The notes under the pieces were generated by a model, which saw nothing but the letters and a program-made list of their open reading frames with translations, made no database searches and was not told the origin of the DNA. From CALRGL01 sp964374035 (GTDB lineage Bacteria; Patescibacteriota; Patescibacteriia; UBA9934; GWF2-40-263): a DNA stretch of 24,342 bases. The stretch covers positions 1 through 24,342 of the forward strand of contig CAYJWY010000012.1 of the NCBI GenBank assembly GCA_964374035.1, read 5' to 3'. Shown here piece after piece: positions 15,216-22,026 of this stretch (its first letter is position 1; each line of letters opens with the position of its first letter). Both the position numbers and the translations under genes were made by a program.

Positions 15216-15737
15216 TTAAACCTTAGCCTCCTGAATCGCACGAAGAACATGCACAACATTTCGCAAGTTCCCTGCAAGTGCATTGACGAATCCGGAAACC
15301 GGAGCGTTCAACGAGCCGACAAGTTTCGCGAGCAACTCTTCCCTGCTTGGCAGGGTGGCAAGCTGTTTAACGGAAGCCCCGTCGACCATGCGGCCTTCCA
15401 GGATACCGCCCACGATGGAAATTCCATCGCGATCCTTCGCAAACTGTGCCATGAGCTTGGCCGCAGCGATTTCGTCGCCGTAACCAACCGTGGTCAGAAT
15501 GCTTCCATCGAAGTCACCGTCTTTGACCATGAATCCGTTGGCCTCGAGCGCACGAGCGAGGAGGGTCTTCTTGGCAACGAAGATCTCGACGTCTTGCACG
15601 TGACCTTTTGTCCGAAGCGAGTTCGCATCTTCCATGGTGTATCCCGACACTTGGGTAAACACCGCAGACTTCATGCGAGCCAACTTCTTGGAAAGCTCAG
15701 CAATAATCTGCTCTTTCTCTGAACGTGTTTTTGGCAT
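15216..15737 (-). CDS. rplJ: 50S ribosomal protein L10
   Basis: A 173-residue protein that anchors L7/L12 dimers to 23S rRNA at the base of the stalk. The N-terminal RNA-binding domain has MPKTRSEKEQIIAELSKKL and the family's GYTMEDANSLR and FVAKKTLLARAL segments; FDGSILTTVGYGDEIAAAKLM lies mid-protein, and the C-terminal helix (REELLAKLVGSLNAPVSGFV and the last 25 residues) binds L12. Length is typical. It is transcribed from a consensus promoter (15989-16017) through a leader of about 240 bases, as expected for an autogenously controlled ribosomal operon. No Shine-Dalgarno precedes the start. Confidence 0.97.
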   Translation of the reverse strand: MPKTRSEKEQIIAELSKKLARMKSAVFTQVSGYTMEDANSLRTKGHVQDVEIFVAKKTLLARALEANGFMVKDGDFDGSILTTVGYGDEIAAAKLMAQFAKDRDGISIVGGILEGRMVDGASVKQLATLPSREELLAKLVGSLNAPVSGFVNALAGNLRNVVHVLRAIQEAKV

Positions 15738-15753
15738 AGTGGATGATTAAGTC

Positions 15754-15810
15754 GTGGAGTCGTGGAGTTCTAAACAACTCCAAGACTTTATGACTCCACA
15801 ACTCCATGAC
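15754..15810. repeat. Imperfect palindrome before rplJ
   Basis: AGTCGTGGAGTCGTGGAGTT (15754-15773) faces several complementary GACTCCA/AACTCC words up to 15810. It resembles, in style but not in sequence, the perfect repeat before rplL. Confidence 0.6.
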
Positions 15811-15833
15811 TATTCTTTCGACCTTTACGTTAA

Positions 15834-15861
15834 CAAAAAACTGCCGATTCGCACCGCAGTT
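15834..15861 (-). terminator. Possible attenuator in the rplJ leader
   Basis: On the minus strand AACTGC (15861-15856) pairs with GCAGTT (15844-15839) around 11 bases and is followed by a T-run through 15834. It lies between promoter and start codon, so it could stop transcription before rplJ under some condition. The stem is only 6 bp. Confidence 0.5.
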
Positions 15862-15988
15862 ATGATCGAAAAGCGTAGACGCTTTTCTTTCACCTCGACG
15901 GGAGTTATGCGATCCACCTTCGTCGAGCTGAGCTCGACTTCGGCGGACCTACGGCCCGTTGTCTACGGCAAATCTTTCGTTTGAGGAG

Positions 15989-16017
15989 AGTATAAGAACA
16001 ACGGCTTGATCTGTCAA
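15989..16017 (-). promoter_or_regulatory. rplJp: Strong promoter for rplJ-rplL
   Basis: On the minus strand a perfect TTGACA (16017-16012), a 17-base spacer and TATACT (15994-15989) give one of the closest consensus matches in the window, as expected for ribosomal protein genes. Confidence 0.75.
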
Positions 16018-16064
16018 ACATGCAAAGCCTCAAACATACAAACAAAAGCCTCAAACATACAAAG
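16014..16064. repeat. Short tandem repeats at the rplJ promoter
   Basis: TCAAACATRCAAA occurs three times, starting at 16014, 16030 and 16051, with AAAGCC spacers. The first copy contains the -35 box of the rplJ promoter. Confidence 0.7.
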
Positions 16065-16104
16065 CATGGCTTACACTCGTGTAAGCCAGGCTTTGCATTT
16101 TTTT
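16060..16104. terminator. Strong hairpin downstream of the UMP kinase gene
   Basis: TGGCTTACAC (16067-16076) pairs perfectly with GTGTAAGCCA (16079-16088), extended by CAAAGC/GCTTTG (16060-16065 with 16090-16095). Seven T follow on the plus strand, while the minus strand, on which the UMP kinase gene ends, has only a weak T-rich tail. It may still insulate that gene from the rplJ promoter. Confidence 0.55.
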
Positions 16105-16126
16105 GCATCTTTGGCTTTAATGTTGC

Positions 16127-16837
16127 TTAAATTCCAATCATCGTCCCCACAAACGTCTTGCCACTCAACAGCGCGTCAATGTTTTGCAAATTCTTCCCAT
16201 TCAAAATCGCCACATGGATCCCGTTGTGGTGCGCGAGGCGTGAGGCGACAGGATCGAACGGGACGTTCATTCCTGGATCCCACTGGTTGCCAACCATCTT
16301 GCGAAAATCCTTCCACGAGATGTCACAAACCCGCTCCGCGTCCTTGTGTTTGTTGGGATCTTTATTGTAGAGATAATCGATGTTCGATAGGTTGATGACA
16401 ACCTTCGCCTTCAACCGCTTCGCAAGTCGCGTTGCGACATAGTCGGTCGACCACCCAGGTTTCCACCCCGCCGCGACGAGGACGGGCTGTTTCCACTTCT
16501 TGAACTCACACGTTGGATCCTTAATCATCACTGGATGCGCAACATCGCGTAGCACGGTTCGCATCAAGTGGCCGTTGAGTCGGGTCGAGTGAATGCCCAG
16601 CCAGTCGAGGTCATCGCGCGTGAGCTTGCCTGCTTTGCGCGCGGCTTGTTGATACTGTCGTGCGGTTGCACCACCACCAACGACGATGACAAAACGCCAG
16701 CCTTTTTTTACGTGCTTTTGAATGAGCTTCTTAAAATCACGCAAAAAGTCGTGGTCAATTCCCGCGCTCGGCACAACAAGGGAACCTCCGACAGAGATAA
16801 CGAGTATTGAGGGCGAAAGCGTGTTCTTGTGCGCCAT
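16127..16837 (-). CDS. pyrH: UMP kinase, archaeal-type amino acid kinase fold
   Basis: A 236-residue enzyme that phosphorylates UMP to UDP with ATP in pyrimidine nucleotide synthesis. The N-terminal ILVISVGGSLVVP is the phosphate-binding Gly-rich strand; FVIVVGGGATARQYQQAARK is the second signature. VLVAAGWKPGWSTDYVATRL and KVVINLSNIDYLYNKDPNK are typical of the archaeal-type branch, which also occurs in CPR. Length is normal. The start at 16837 follows directly on a terminator-like hairpin (16848-16881), and no promoter is obvious in the short gap, so it may be expressed by read-through from the xseA-xseB run. Other amino acid kinases are less likely given the GWSTD and NIDYLY motifs. Confidence 0.88.
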   Translation of the reverse strand: MAHKNTLSPSILVISVGGSLVVPSAGIDHDFLRDFKKLIQKHVKKGWRFVIVVGGGATARQYQQAARKAGKLTRDDLDWLGIHSTRLNGHLMRTVLRDVAHPVMIKDPTCEFKKWKQPVLVAAGWKPGWSTDYVATRLAKRLKAKVVINLSNIDYLYNKDPNKHKDAERVCDISWKDFRKMVGNQWDPGMNVPFDPVASRLAHHNGIHVAILNGKNLQNIDALLSGKTFVGTMIGI

Positions 16838-16847
16838 AGATGTGCGA

Positions 16848-16881
16848 CGAAAAAAACAGTCGAGCTGAGCTCCACTGTTTT
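16848..16881 (-). terminator. Intrinsic terminator after the holin-like gene
   Basis: Minus-strand reading gives an imperfect stem AAACAGT-x-GAGCT / AGCTC-x-ACTGTTT (16880-16868 with 16866-16854, one mismatch) followed by T's. It overlaps the stop codon of the small membrane protein and lies just before the UMP kinase gene. Confidence 0.65.
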
Positions 16882-17233
16882 ACGATTCCTTCACTTGATC
16901 GATAAACCAATTGGTGAGCATGGAAATAACCCAGAGCACCAAGGCCCCGAGTAATGCCGGCACGAAGCCACTGATCTCGAATCCTTTGACGATCGAGGAA
17001 ACAAGCCAGAGCATGAGCGCGTTGATGACAAACGTGAAAAGGCCGAGCGTGACGATGGTGACCGGAAGCGTGAGAATAAACAAGAGTGGACGCACGAGGG
17101 CGTTGACAAGACCCAAAACGAGCGCGGCGATCAGAGCGCTGTAGAAGGTCGAGACCTCAAAACCTGGGACGATGTTGGCAACCAGCAAGAGGGCGAGCGC
17201 GTTGATGATCCAACGAAAGAGGATGTAGGCCAT
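16880..17233 (-). CDS. Small membrane protein, phage-holin-4_2-like family
   Basis: A 117-residue protein with four membrane helices in the pattern of PF04020: YILFRWIINALALLLVANIV, then FYSALIAALVLGLVNALVRPLL, FILTLPVTIVTLGLFTFVINAL, and a last helix FVPALLGALVLWVISMLTNW. The family is widespread in chromosomes and, despite its name, is not known to be a holin in most of them. The start at 17233 is chosen because the family begins with this MAYILFRW-like helix; it lies four bases after the xseB stop, so the gene is co-transcribed with xseB and xseA. A terminator overlaps its end. Its role is unknown. Confidence 0.82.
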   Translation of the reverse strand: MAYILFRWIINALALLLVANIVPGFEVSTFYSALIAALVLGLVNALVRPLLFILTLPVTIVTLGLFTFVINALMLWLVSSIVKGFEISGFVPALLGALVLWVISMLTNWFIDQVKES

Positions 17234-17237
17234 ACGA

Positions 17238-17444
17238 TTAGGATTCAAACTTGAGTTTGATTTCTTCAACCTTGTTTTCGACTTCCGCGAGTTTCTTCTT
17301 GAGCGAACTTGAAAGCTCCAGTCCGCGCTCGAACTTTTTCAACCCTTCATCAAGATCAACATGCTCCTCGCCGTCGAACCACTGGGTGATCTGTTCGAGC
17401 TCTTCGAAGGCACTCGCGAAGTTAACGATTTTTTTTGTGGACAT
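17238..17444 (-). CDS. xseB: Exodeoxyribonuclease VII small subunit
   Basis: A 68-residue helical protein that binds several-fold to the C-terminal region of XseA to form the single-strand-specific exonuclease VII. The signature FASAFEELEQITQWF...DLDEGLKKFERGLELSSSLKKKLAEVENKVEEI covers nearly all of it, as usual for the family. The start at 17444 is chosen because upstream residues would be translated from a dispersed repeat and a 12-bp tandem array (17455-17575). That 135-base insertion separates it from xseA, yet gene order and strand are as in other bacteria. Confidence 0.93.
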   Translation of the reverse strand: MSTKKIVNFASAFEELEQITQWFDGEEHVDLDEGLKKFERGLELSSSLKKKLAEVENKVEEIKLKFES

Positions 17445-17454
17445 AGAGTTCTCT

Positions 17455-17510
17455 GTCGTCCTGAGCAGTGAAAGACCTCTTAAGAGATCCTTCACTTCGT
17501 TCAGGATGAC
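17455..17510. repeat. Dispersed palindromic element, copy 1
   Basis: The ends GTCGTCCTGA and TCAGGATGAC are near-inverted repeats around a CTTAAG-centred palindrome with GATCCTTCA. Related copies occur at 19271-19332, 19934-20014 and 21867-21928. I recognise the type as the widespread GTCATCCTGA...TCAGGATGAC repeat of environmental genomes. It lies between xseA and xseB. Confidence 0.85.
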
Positions 17511-17575
17511 AAACAGGATGACAAACAAGATGACAAACAAGATGACAAGCAGGATGACGAGGGAGGATGACGAAA
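17503..17575. repeat. 12-bp tandem array at the edge of the element
   Basis: Six units of ARGATGACRARM follow each other, at 17503, 17515, 17527, 17539, 17551 and 17564 (one unit is 13 bases). The first is the right end of the palindromic element, so the array arose by repeated duplication of that end. Confidence 0.85.
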
Positions 17576-17579
17576 TTGT

Positions 17580-18791
17580 TTAAACAAGAAATTGCTGACC
17601 CTTTCCATTCAATCGCTTCACTTGCGCGTCCAGCGATCCTGCCGCAAATTGTACACTGATTGGACAGCCGACTTCAAGCGTTGAGGCGTCTTTCACAACC
17701 GAGCCGTTTGATGTAACGATGCTGTAGCCACGCGCGAGCAAACGTTTGGGATCGATTTGGCGAAAGAGCGCATCGAACGATTGGAGGGTTTCTTTAATCG
17801 AAGGAATCCAGTCGCCCACGCAACGCTCGAAATGATCGCGAATGGTTTGCAAGCGAGCCTTCTGGCGATTCAGAATCACACCGAAGATCGACATGGCGCG
17901 ATCGATGCGATGATGATACTCATCCAACGACAGCTGTAAACGATCGCGGATGAAACGCTGCATGTTCTCGAGTTCTCGATGCACTTCGCCCCGACTCGGT
18001 ACAATGCGTTCGGCCGCGTTCGACGGGGTTGAGGCTCGAACATCCGCAACAAAGTCCGCGAGCGATTCGTCGCGTTCGTGACCCACGCCAACAACCACAG
18101 GAATCTTCGACTGAAAAATGGCGCGTGCAACACGCTCATCATTAAACGCATGCAAGTCCTCGAGTCCCCCGCCCCCGCGCGTGAGCACGAGCACATCGGG
18201 CCGTTCATGAAGATCGAGACGATTGAAATACGAAAACGCCGCAAGAATCTCGTCGACAGCCTCGCGACCTTGGACATGCACATGCGCGTGTTTAATCGAA
18301 ACACCGCCCCAACGATTTTTCACCACGCGCAAAAAGTCACCATACGCCGCCGCATCGCGCGAAGTGATAAGGCCGATCGTCTCGACGAATCGTGGAAGCG
18401 TGCGCTTGCGGGACACATCAAACAACCCCTCGTCCTCGAGTTTCTTTTTTAACAACTGATACGCGCGGCCAAGCGCGCCTTCACCCACCGGTTCGACCGA
18501 CTGCACGTTCATCTTGAACTGACCAAAGCGTTCATACACTTTGGCATAACCTTGAACACGCACGCGCATTCCATCTTCAATCGCAACCGAAATCTGCCAG
18601 GCGGTCATGAAACATTTAAGCACGGCTTCCCCACCCTCATCTTTCAAGTCAAAACTTACCCACTTCTGCTGAGCAATCTTGAAATCCGACACTTCACCCT
18701 CCACAACAAAATCCTGCGAAGGAATGATTCGCAAGGTCTCATTGATCAGTTCGAGGTATTGCGCTACGCGCAGAATGCGAGGTTCCCTCAC
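17580..18791 (-). CDS. xseA: Exodeoxyribonuclease VII large subunit
   Basis: A 403-residue catalytic subunit of exonuclease VII, which degrades single-stranded DNA during repair and recombination. An N-terminal OB domain (VVEGEVSDFKIAQQKWVSFDL) precedes the nuclease core with GLITSRDAAAYGDFLRVV, the Gly-rich VLVLTRGGGGLEDLHAFND and VVVGVGHERDESLADFVAD. A long coiled-coil region that binds XseB ends in the family's LLARGYSIVTSNGSVVKDAS. I chose GTG 18791, whose GTG overlaps the TGA of the upstream gene as GTGA, because it puts REPRILRVAQYLELI at the N-terminus as in the family; a longer start would overlap the neighbour by about 100 bases. Confidence 0.93.
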   Translation of the reverse strand: MREPRILRVAQYLELINETLRIIPSQDFVVEGEVSDFKIAQQKWVSFDLKDEGGEAVLKCFMTAWQISVAIEDGMRVRVQGYAKVYERFGQFKMNVQSVEPVGEGALGRAYQLLKKKLEDEGLFDVSRKRTLPRFVETIGLITSRDAAAYGDFLRVVKNRWGGVSIKHAHVHVQGREAVDEILAAFSYFNRLDLHERPDVLVLTRGGGGLEDLHAFNDERVARAIFQSKIPVVVGVGHERDESLADFVADVRASTPSNAAERIVPSRGEVHRELENMQRFIRDRLQLSLDEYHHRIDRAMSIFGVILNRQKARLQTIRDHFERCVGDWIPSIKETLQSFDALFRQIDPKRLLARGYSIVTSNGSVVKDASTLEVGCPISVQFAAGSLDAQVKRLNGKGQQFLV

Positions 18792-19261
18792 AGAGTCGGC
18801 ATGAAATAAAAGGGTTGATAATACTGCACCAGCAACCAAATGGCAAGACCAAGAAGCAAGTGGGAAAGTAACGTTTGCAACCAAACGTGCGAGCCTTCTT
18901 TGTGCGCGAACAGTCCCATGTTAAGTAATGGATACAGAATGATATTGACAACGACCCAGCTCATGACCGCGTATACAAAGAAGGATTGAATCGTAAACGG
19001 CGCGAACGAGGCGAGCGACCACCCTTGTTGAACAAAGACAATGTAGACAAGCCCGAATAAAAATCCAACAACGATGTGCAACAAGAGGCTCACCAAAAAG
19101 ATTTCTGATTTTTTCAGCTTGAGACCGAAAATCGTTTTCACGTCCATTACAAGCGGCGTGTCTTCGATCTTGCCATGTGATGTGTATTCAAGCACAATCG
19201 CCGGAATCGAAAACACAAACGCCACAATCGCACCAAGCGCACCACCCAAGAGATAGTCCAT
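18788..19261 (-). CDS. Uncharacterised four-helix membrane protein
   Basis: A 157-residue protein of unknown function. Hydrophobic segments suggest four membrane helices: near YLLGGALGAIVAFVFSIPAI, IFLVSLLLHIVVGFLFGLVY, FFVYAVMSWVVVNIILYPLL and LLSHLLLGLAIWLLVQYYQ. Between the first two lies a short polar stretch with a basic KLKKSE motif. The start at 19261 is chosen because codons further upstream come from a dispersed palindromic element (19271-19332). The stop overlaps the xseA start by GTGA, so xseA translation is probably coupled to it. No partner function is evident. Confidence 0.75.
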   Translation of the reverse strand: MDYLLGGALGAIVAFVFSIPAIVLEYTSHGKIEDTPLVMDVKTIFGLKLKKSEIFLVSLLLHIVVGFLFGLVYIVFVQQGWSLASFAPFTIQSFFVYAVMSWVVVNIILYPLLNMGLFAHKEGSHVWLQTLLSHLLLGLAIWLLVQYYQPFYFMPTL

Positions 19262-19270
19262 AGAACTGCG

Positions 19271-19332
19271 GTCATCCTGAGGAACAAAGCGACGAAGGCT
19301 CTCCGGAGATCCTTCCCTTCGTTCAGGATGAC
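19271..19332. repeat. Dispersed palindromic element, copy 2
   Basis: Perfect 10-base ends GTCATCCTGA and TCAGGATGAC enclose a CTCCGGAG-centred inner palindrome. It sits in the gap between the C39-like peptidase gene and the membrane protein gene, and almost touches the stop codon of the first. Confidence 0.9.
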
Positions 19333-19336
19333 ACAA

Positions 19337-20230
19337 TTATGTTTCAGGATAAATAATCAAGATACGTTTCTTTCCTTGTGTGATATCGTCGCCACCATTC
19401 CAATCATGGATGGCATTCATGAGTGTGTCAAAATCGTAGAGATACGCTTCGCCGCGACGCGTGCCCGGATCGTTGGTAATGAACTGACCCTTATTTGTAT
19501 ATCCACGAATCACGAGCATGTGGTAGACCGGGCCCGGTTGTTGAAAGTTGGGATTTTGAAGAAGACGTCCGGCCGCGGGAACAATAACAGGTCGACCCTC
19601 GGCGAGTTGAGTTTTGATTTGTTCAACGGTTGGATCATCGATCACCTCGACGTTTCCATAGCCATACATGGACTCGGCAAGCGTTGCGACTTGCTCAATT
19701 GTCGTATCTTCATAGTAACCAAAAAGTTTTTGCTCGAAGGCGATGATCTGGAGAAGCTCTTTTTCCGCACTCTCGGCAGAAATCAAGCCTGGTGAGAACT
19801 TCTGATAATAAGCATAAACCATATAAAGACTGGCCTCCTCGCAAGCTTCTTGATAGGGCAGGGACCAGTCCGCACGCGGAGCTTGGGGAGTAAACGGCAC
19901 GGCCAGGTTGATGGAGGCGGGAAGTGTTGCTGTGTCATCCTGAGGAGGTTCCACCGACGAAGGATCTCTTTGCGTATCATCCAGAAGAGGTCCTTCGCTT
20001 GGGCTCAGGACGACAGGAATAGCTGGGGACGGCACTTCCACTTTCGTTTCCTCTTTCGTTTCCTCCTTCGCTTTTTTTTTTACTTCCTCAAACGCAACCG
20101 CCTGGGGCAACTCTGCCTTCATTTTATTTTCAACCCATTCTGTAATGAACACGCGTTGCGAAAACAGCGCGGCCCCAAGGGCAATCAAAATGATCAAGAA
20201 CTCAATGAAGAATCGAATCTGGCGTTTCAT
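19337..20230 (-). CDS. C39-like cysteine peptidase, membrane anchored
   Basis: A 297-residue protein with an N-terminal membrane helix (about 6-24), a Lys/Glu-rich stretch (45-65), a linker (66-105) and a C39-type papain-like domain (107-297). Catalytic candidates are Q116, C130 in PYQEACEEAS, H237 in VYHMLVIRGY and N253/D254 in ITNDPGT. It would act outside the cell membrane on a peptide or peptidoglycan-linked substrate; the family also includes bacteriocin leader peptidases, but the ABC transporter part is absent. Residues about 73-99 of the linker are encoded by a dispersed palindromic repeat that is exactly 81 bases long and so keeps the frame. The start overlaps the stop of the nuclease gene (ATGA). 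Confidence 0.82.
   Translation of the reverse strand: MKRQIRFFIEFLIILIALGAALFSQRVFITEWVENKMKAELPQAVAFEEVKKKAKEETKEETKVEVPSPAIPVVLSPSEGPLLDDTQRDPSSVEPPQDDTATLPASINLAVPFTPQAPRADWSLPYQEACEEASLYMVYAYYQKFSPGLISAESAEKELLQIIAFEQKLFGYYEDTTIEQVATLAESMYGYGNVEVIDDPTVEQIKTQLAEGRPVIVPAAGRLLQNPNFQQPGPVYHMLVIRGYTNKGQFITNDPGTRRGEAYLYDFDTLMNAIHDWNGGDDITQGKKRILIIYPET
19934..20014. repeat. Dispersed palindromic element, copy 3, inside a gene
   Basis: An 81-base copy with ends GTCATCCTGA and TCAGGACGAC lies within the C39-like peptidase gene. It is longer than the other copies, with an extra internal piece, and adds exactly 27 codons to the linker between membrane helix and peptidase domain. Confidence 0.85.
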
Positions 20231-21630
20231 AGGCAGGCGTTCTCACGAATCCAGCGTTGCAAATGGTGCGTTGCACGAACGTCGTCTTCATTGTAATCGA
20301 AAATCTTTTGCAGAAGCATCTTCTTGCTTTTATCGCCGAGGTATTCTTCAAACCACAAAACCGAATTCGCGCCGGAAGCGTCCTCGCTACGCCAATTGAA
20401 TCCTAAATAGTGGCAAATATCTTTGAGTGAATAGAACGAGAGCGGGAAAATGACGGCGGGACGAACGAGCGCGAGGAGGTCGATCATGTTGCGATCAAGG
20501 GCTTCGCGCGCAAATTCGGAAATGCCGTACTTGGCAGAAAAGCGTTGAATCACTTCCACCTCAAACCAACCGTAGTGGTAGATGGGCGCGTCGATGTGTT
20601 GCTCAATGAACTCGACGAAGCTTTTCCACATCGCTTCTTCTTGCGATGGATCGTCCGCGAAAAACGGATGGTACGTTTGTTGATTGTTTTCAACCTTGAG
20701 CACACCAAACAAATAATCGAAATCTCGCAGGGGATCACTTTCGATGTCAAAAAATAATTCCGTTTTTGCTTCGATCATCTCGACATGTTGTCGAATGATA
20801 TGTCGACCATCTTTGATCGCTACGGCTTGATCGCGCATGATCTCCAGGCGACTCGAACTCAGATCCGGCGCAAGCGTTTCCAGATCCGCGACGGACTTGA
20901 GCGCAAGATCAGAAATCGTTTTTACACCAACCTCGCCGAGACGATGAACCTCTTCACGCCAGACGCGGTTCAGCAACGAGATGTCATCACACTCTTCCGA
21001 TTCACTCCGACACTGTTCAAACCACGGCGACTGCTTGCAACCCGACGTCACAAAATGCACCGGACGTTGTCCCGCAATAATCTTTTCGATTTCGCTGAGC
21101 GTGAGTTTGTAATGATGCGCAAACTCTTCGATCAAGTACGACATCACCACGCCGTCGGCATTGATGACGTAGCCTTGCTGAGGCTTCACCTGCTGAATCC
21201 TCTCGAGGAGTTCTGCGTAAAAACATCCCTGAAACTTGAAGTCGTCGCGCAAAAAACGCGAACGCTTCAAGTCCACGGCGACGTAGTAATAATTGCCAAG
21301 CCGCGAACGACCTTCCACGCGCTCAAGCAAATCCGGATGACCGACCCAGTGCTTATCCACGAGCAAGCCGCCCACAATGGTTTGTCGACCTTCACGCATG
21401 AACGCGAGTGTTTCATCAAACGCCGCGTCCGGATCTTCGGACGTGACGCGCGCGACGTTCTGACGATCCGAAATCAAACTCGCTTCTTTCTCATCGACCA
21501 TGTCGTCAGCAATCAACTTCTGCATGATTGCGTCGTGCGCCTTTCGATCGTCTGTATGCGCATCAAAATACACCCAATTCGGGCACTTGAGATATTGGTA
21601 AAACGTTTTTTCGGTGATCTTGGAGAACAT
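20227..21630 (-). CDS. TM0106-type RecB-like / RNase-H-like nuclease
   Basis: A 467-residue putative nuclease. The N-terminal half is RecB-like: FYQYLKCPNWVYFDAH, GHPDLLERVEGRS with D100 and VAVDLKRSR with D120 and K122. C16 together with C188, C197 and C204 recalls the four-Cys iron-sulfur site of Cas4/AddB-type nucleases, though this is inference. The C-terminal half is an RNase-H/DEDD-like domain with D285 and E287 (FFDIESDP) and FDYNEDDVRATHHL near the end. The length and two-domain layout match the TM0106 group, whose substrate is not known. It heads a minus-strand run with the C39-like peptidase and the genes below it. The upstream gap is a repeat array; TATACT at 21637-21642 is a weak -10. 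Confidence 0.85.
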   Translation of the reverse strand: MFSKITEKTFYQYLKCPNWVYFDAHTDDRKAHDAIMQKLIADDMVDEKEASLISDRQNVARVTSEDPDAAFDETLAFMREGRQTIVGGLLVDKHWVGHPDLLERVEGRSRLGNYYYVAVDLKRSRFLRDDFKFQGCFYAELLERIQQVKPQQGYVINADGVVMSYLIEEFAHHYKLTLSEIEKIIAGQRPVHFVTSGCKQSPWFEQCRSESEECDDISLLNRVWREEVHRLGEVGVKTISDLALKSVADLETLAPDLSSSRLEIMRDQAVAIKDGRHIIRQHVEMIEAKTELFFDIESDPLRDFDYLFGVLKVENNQQTYHPFFADDPSQEEAMWKSFVEFIEQHIDAPIYHYGWFEVEVIQRFSAKYGISEFAREALDRNMIDLLALVRPAVIFPLSFYSLKDICHYLGFNWRSEDASGANSVLWFEEYLGDKSKKMLLQKIFDYNEDDVRATHHLQRWIRENACL

Positions 21631-21658
21631 GGGGTGAGTATAACATAATCGCCGCGTA

Positions 21659-21731
21659 TCATCCTAAAAAACCTCAACGCGTGTGTCATCCTGAGGAACA
21701 TCGACGCGTGTGTCATCCTGAGGAGCATCGA
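21659..21731. repeat. 27-bp tandem repeat array, left part
   Basis: Units start at 21659 (degenerate), 21686 and 21713 (cut by the gap). The unit is TCATCCTGAGGARCATCGAC plus GCGTGTG; full units alternate A and G at one position. The units are duplications of the left end of the dispersed palindromic element. Confidence 0.9.
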
Positions 21732-21831
21732 NNNNNNNNNNNNNNNNNNNNNNNNNNNNNNNNNNNNNNNNNNNNNNNNNNNNNNNNNNNNNNNNNNNNN
21801 NNNNNNNNNNNNNNNNNNNNNNNNNNNNNNN
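21732..21831. other. Assembly gap of 100 N
   Basis: The round length of 100 indicates a placeholder. The same 27-bp unit occurs on both sides, so the unresolved piece is almost certainly more of the array, of unknown size. Confidence 0.97.
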
Positions 21832-21962
21832 ACGCGTGTGTCATCCTGAGGAACATCGACGCGTGTGTCATCCTGAGGAGCATCGACGAAGGATCTCTTA
21901 AGGGATCCTTCACTGCGTTCAGGATGACACGGGAAGGATGACACGGGAAGGATGACACGGGA
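21832..21962. repeat. Repeat array, right part, with full element and 14-bp tandem copies
   Basis: The 27-bp array resumes after the gap, with a full unit at 21841-21867. A complete palindromic element (21867-21928) follows, centred on CTTAAG. Its right end is then repeated as three 14-bp units AGGATGACACGGGA at 21921, 21935 and 21949. Both ends of a single element are thus tandemly amplified. Confidence 0.9.
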
Positions 21963-21985
21963 ATTTGCATTTTCGGTGCCGCATG

Positions 21986-22024
21986 CTAACCTCCCCTCGT
22001 TGCCTCTTGCAACGTGGAGGTTAG
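21986..22024 (+). promoter_or_regulatory. Hairpin that includes the oxygenase ribosome binding site
   Basis: CTAACCTCC (21986-21994) pairs perfectly with GGAGGTTAG (22016-22024), and CGTTGC (21998-22003) with GCAACG (22009-22014), around a 5-base loop. The 3' arm contains the GGAGG Shine-Dalgarno of the gene starting at 22027. In the folded RNA the ribosome binding site is fully paired, as in RNA thermometers or protein-controlled leaders. If transcription starts inside the left arm, the fold cannot form; a protein operator is then an alternative. Confidence 0.65.
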
Positions 22025-22026
22025 AC

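Larger units (their letters stand above)
15738..15982 (-). promoter_or_regulatory. rplJ leader, possible L10-type regulatory RNA
   Basis: From the predicted start near 15982 the leader contains, in transcript order, GTCGAGCT/AGCTCGAC (15938-15922), a 9-bp hairpin GAAAAGCGT/ACGCTTTTC (15887-15868), and the T-tailed hairpin at 15861-15834. Last comes an imperfect palindrome of AGTCGTGGAGT-type words (15754-15810). L10 leaders in other bacteria bind the L10-L12 complex, and some end in an attenuator. Similar logic is plausible here, but I cannot align the conserved L10-binding core by eye. Confidence 0.4.

Noticed and set aside
16880..17233. Phage holin and thus a prophage
   Set aside because: The family name is misleading. 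No lysin, structural or integrase gene lies nearby, and the gene sits in the xseA-xseB run.
17503..17575. Coding extension of xseB through the 12-bp array
   Set aside because: The open frame reads repeat-derived codons (repeated FVIL units); the family starts at the Met encoded at 17444.
18788..18884. Longer xseA start overlapping the upstream membrane protein gene
   Set aside because: The extra 31 residues do not fit the OB-domain start of the family, and GTG 18791 makes a neat GTGA overlap.
21659..21962. CRISPR array
   Set aside because: The 27-bp units follow each other without unique spacers and are fragments of a dispersed palindromic element; no cas genes are present. The nearby RecB-like nuclease is of TM0106 type, not a Cas4.
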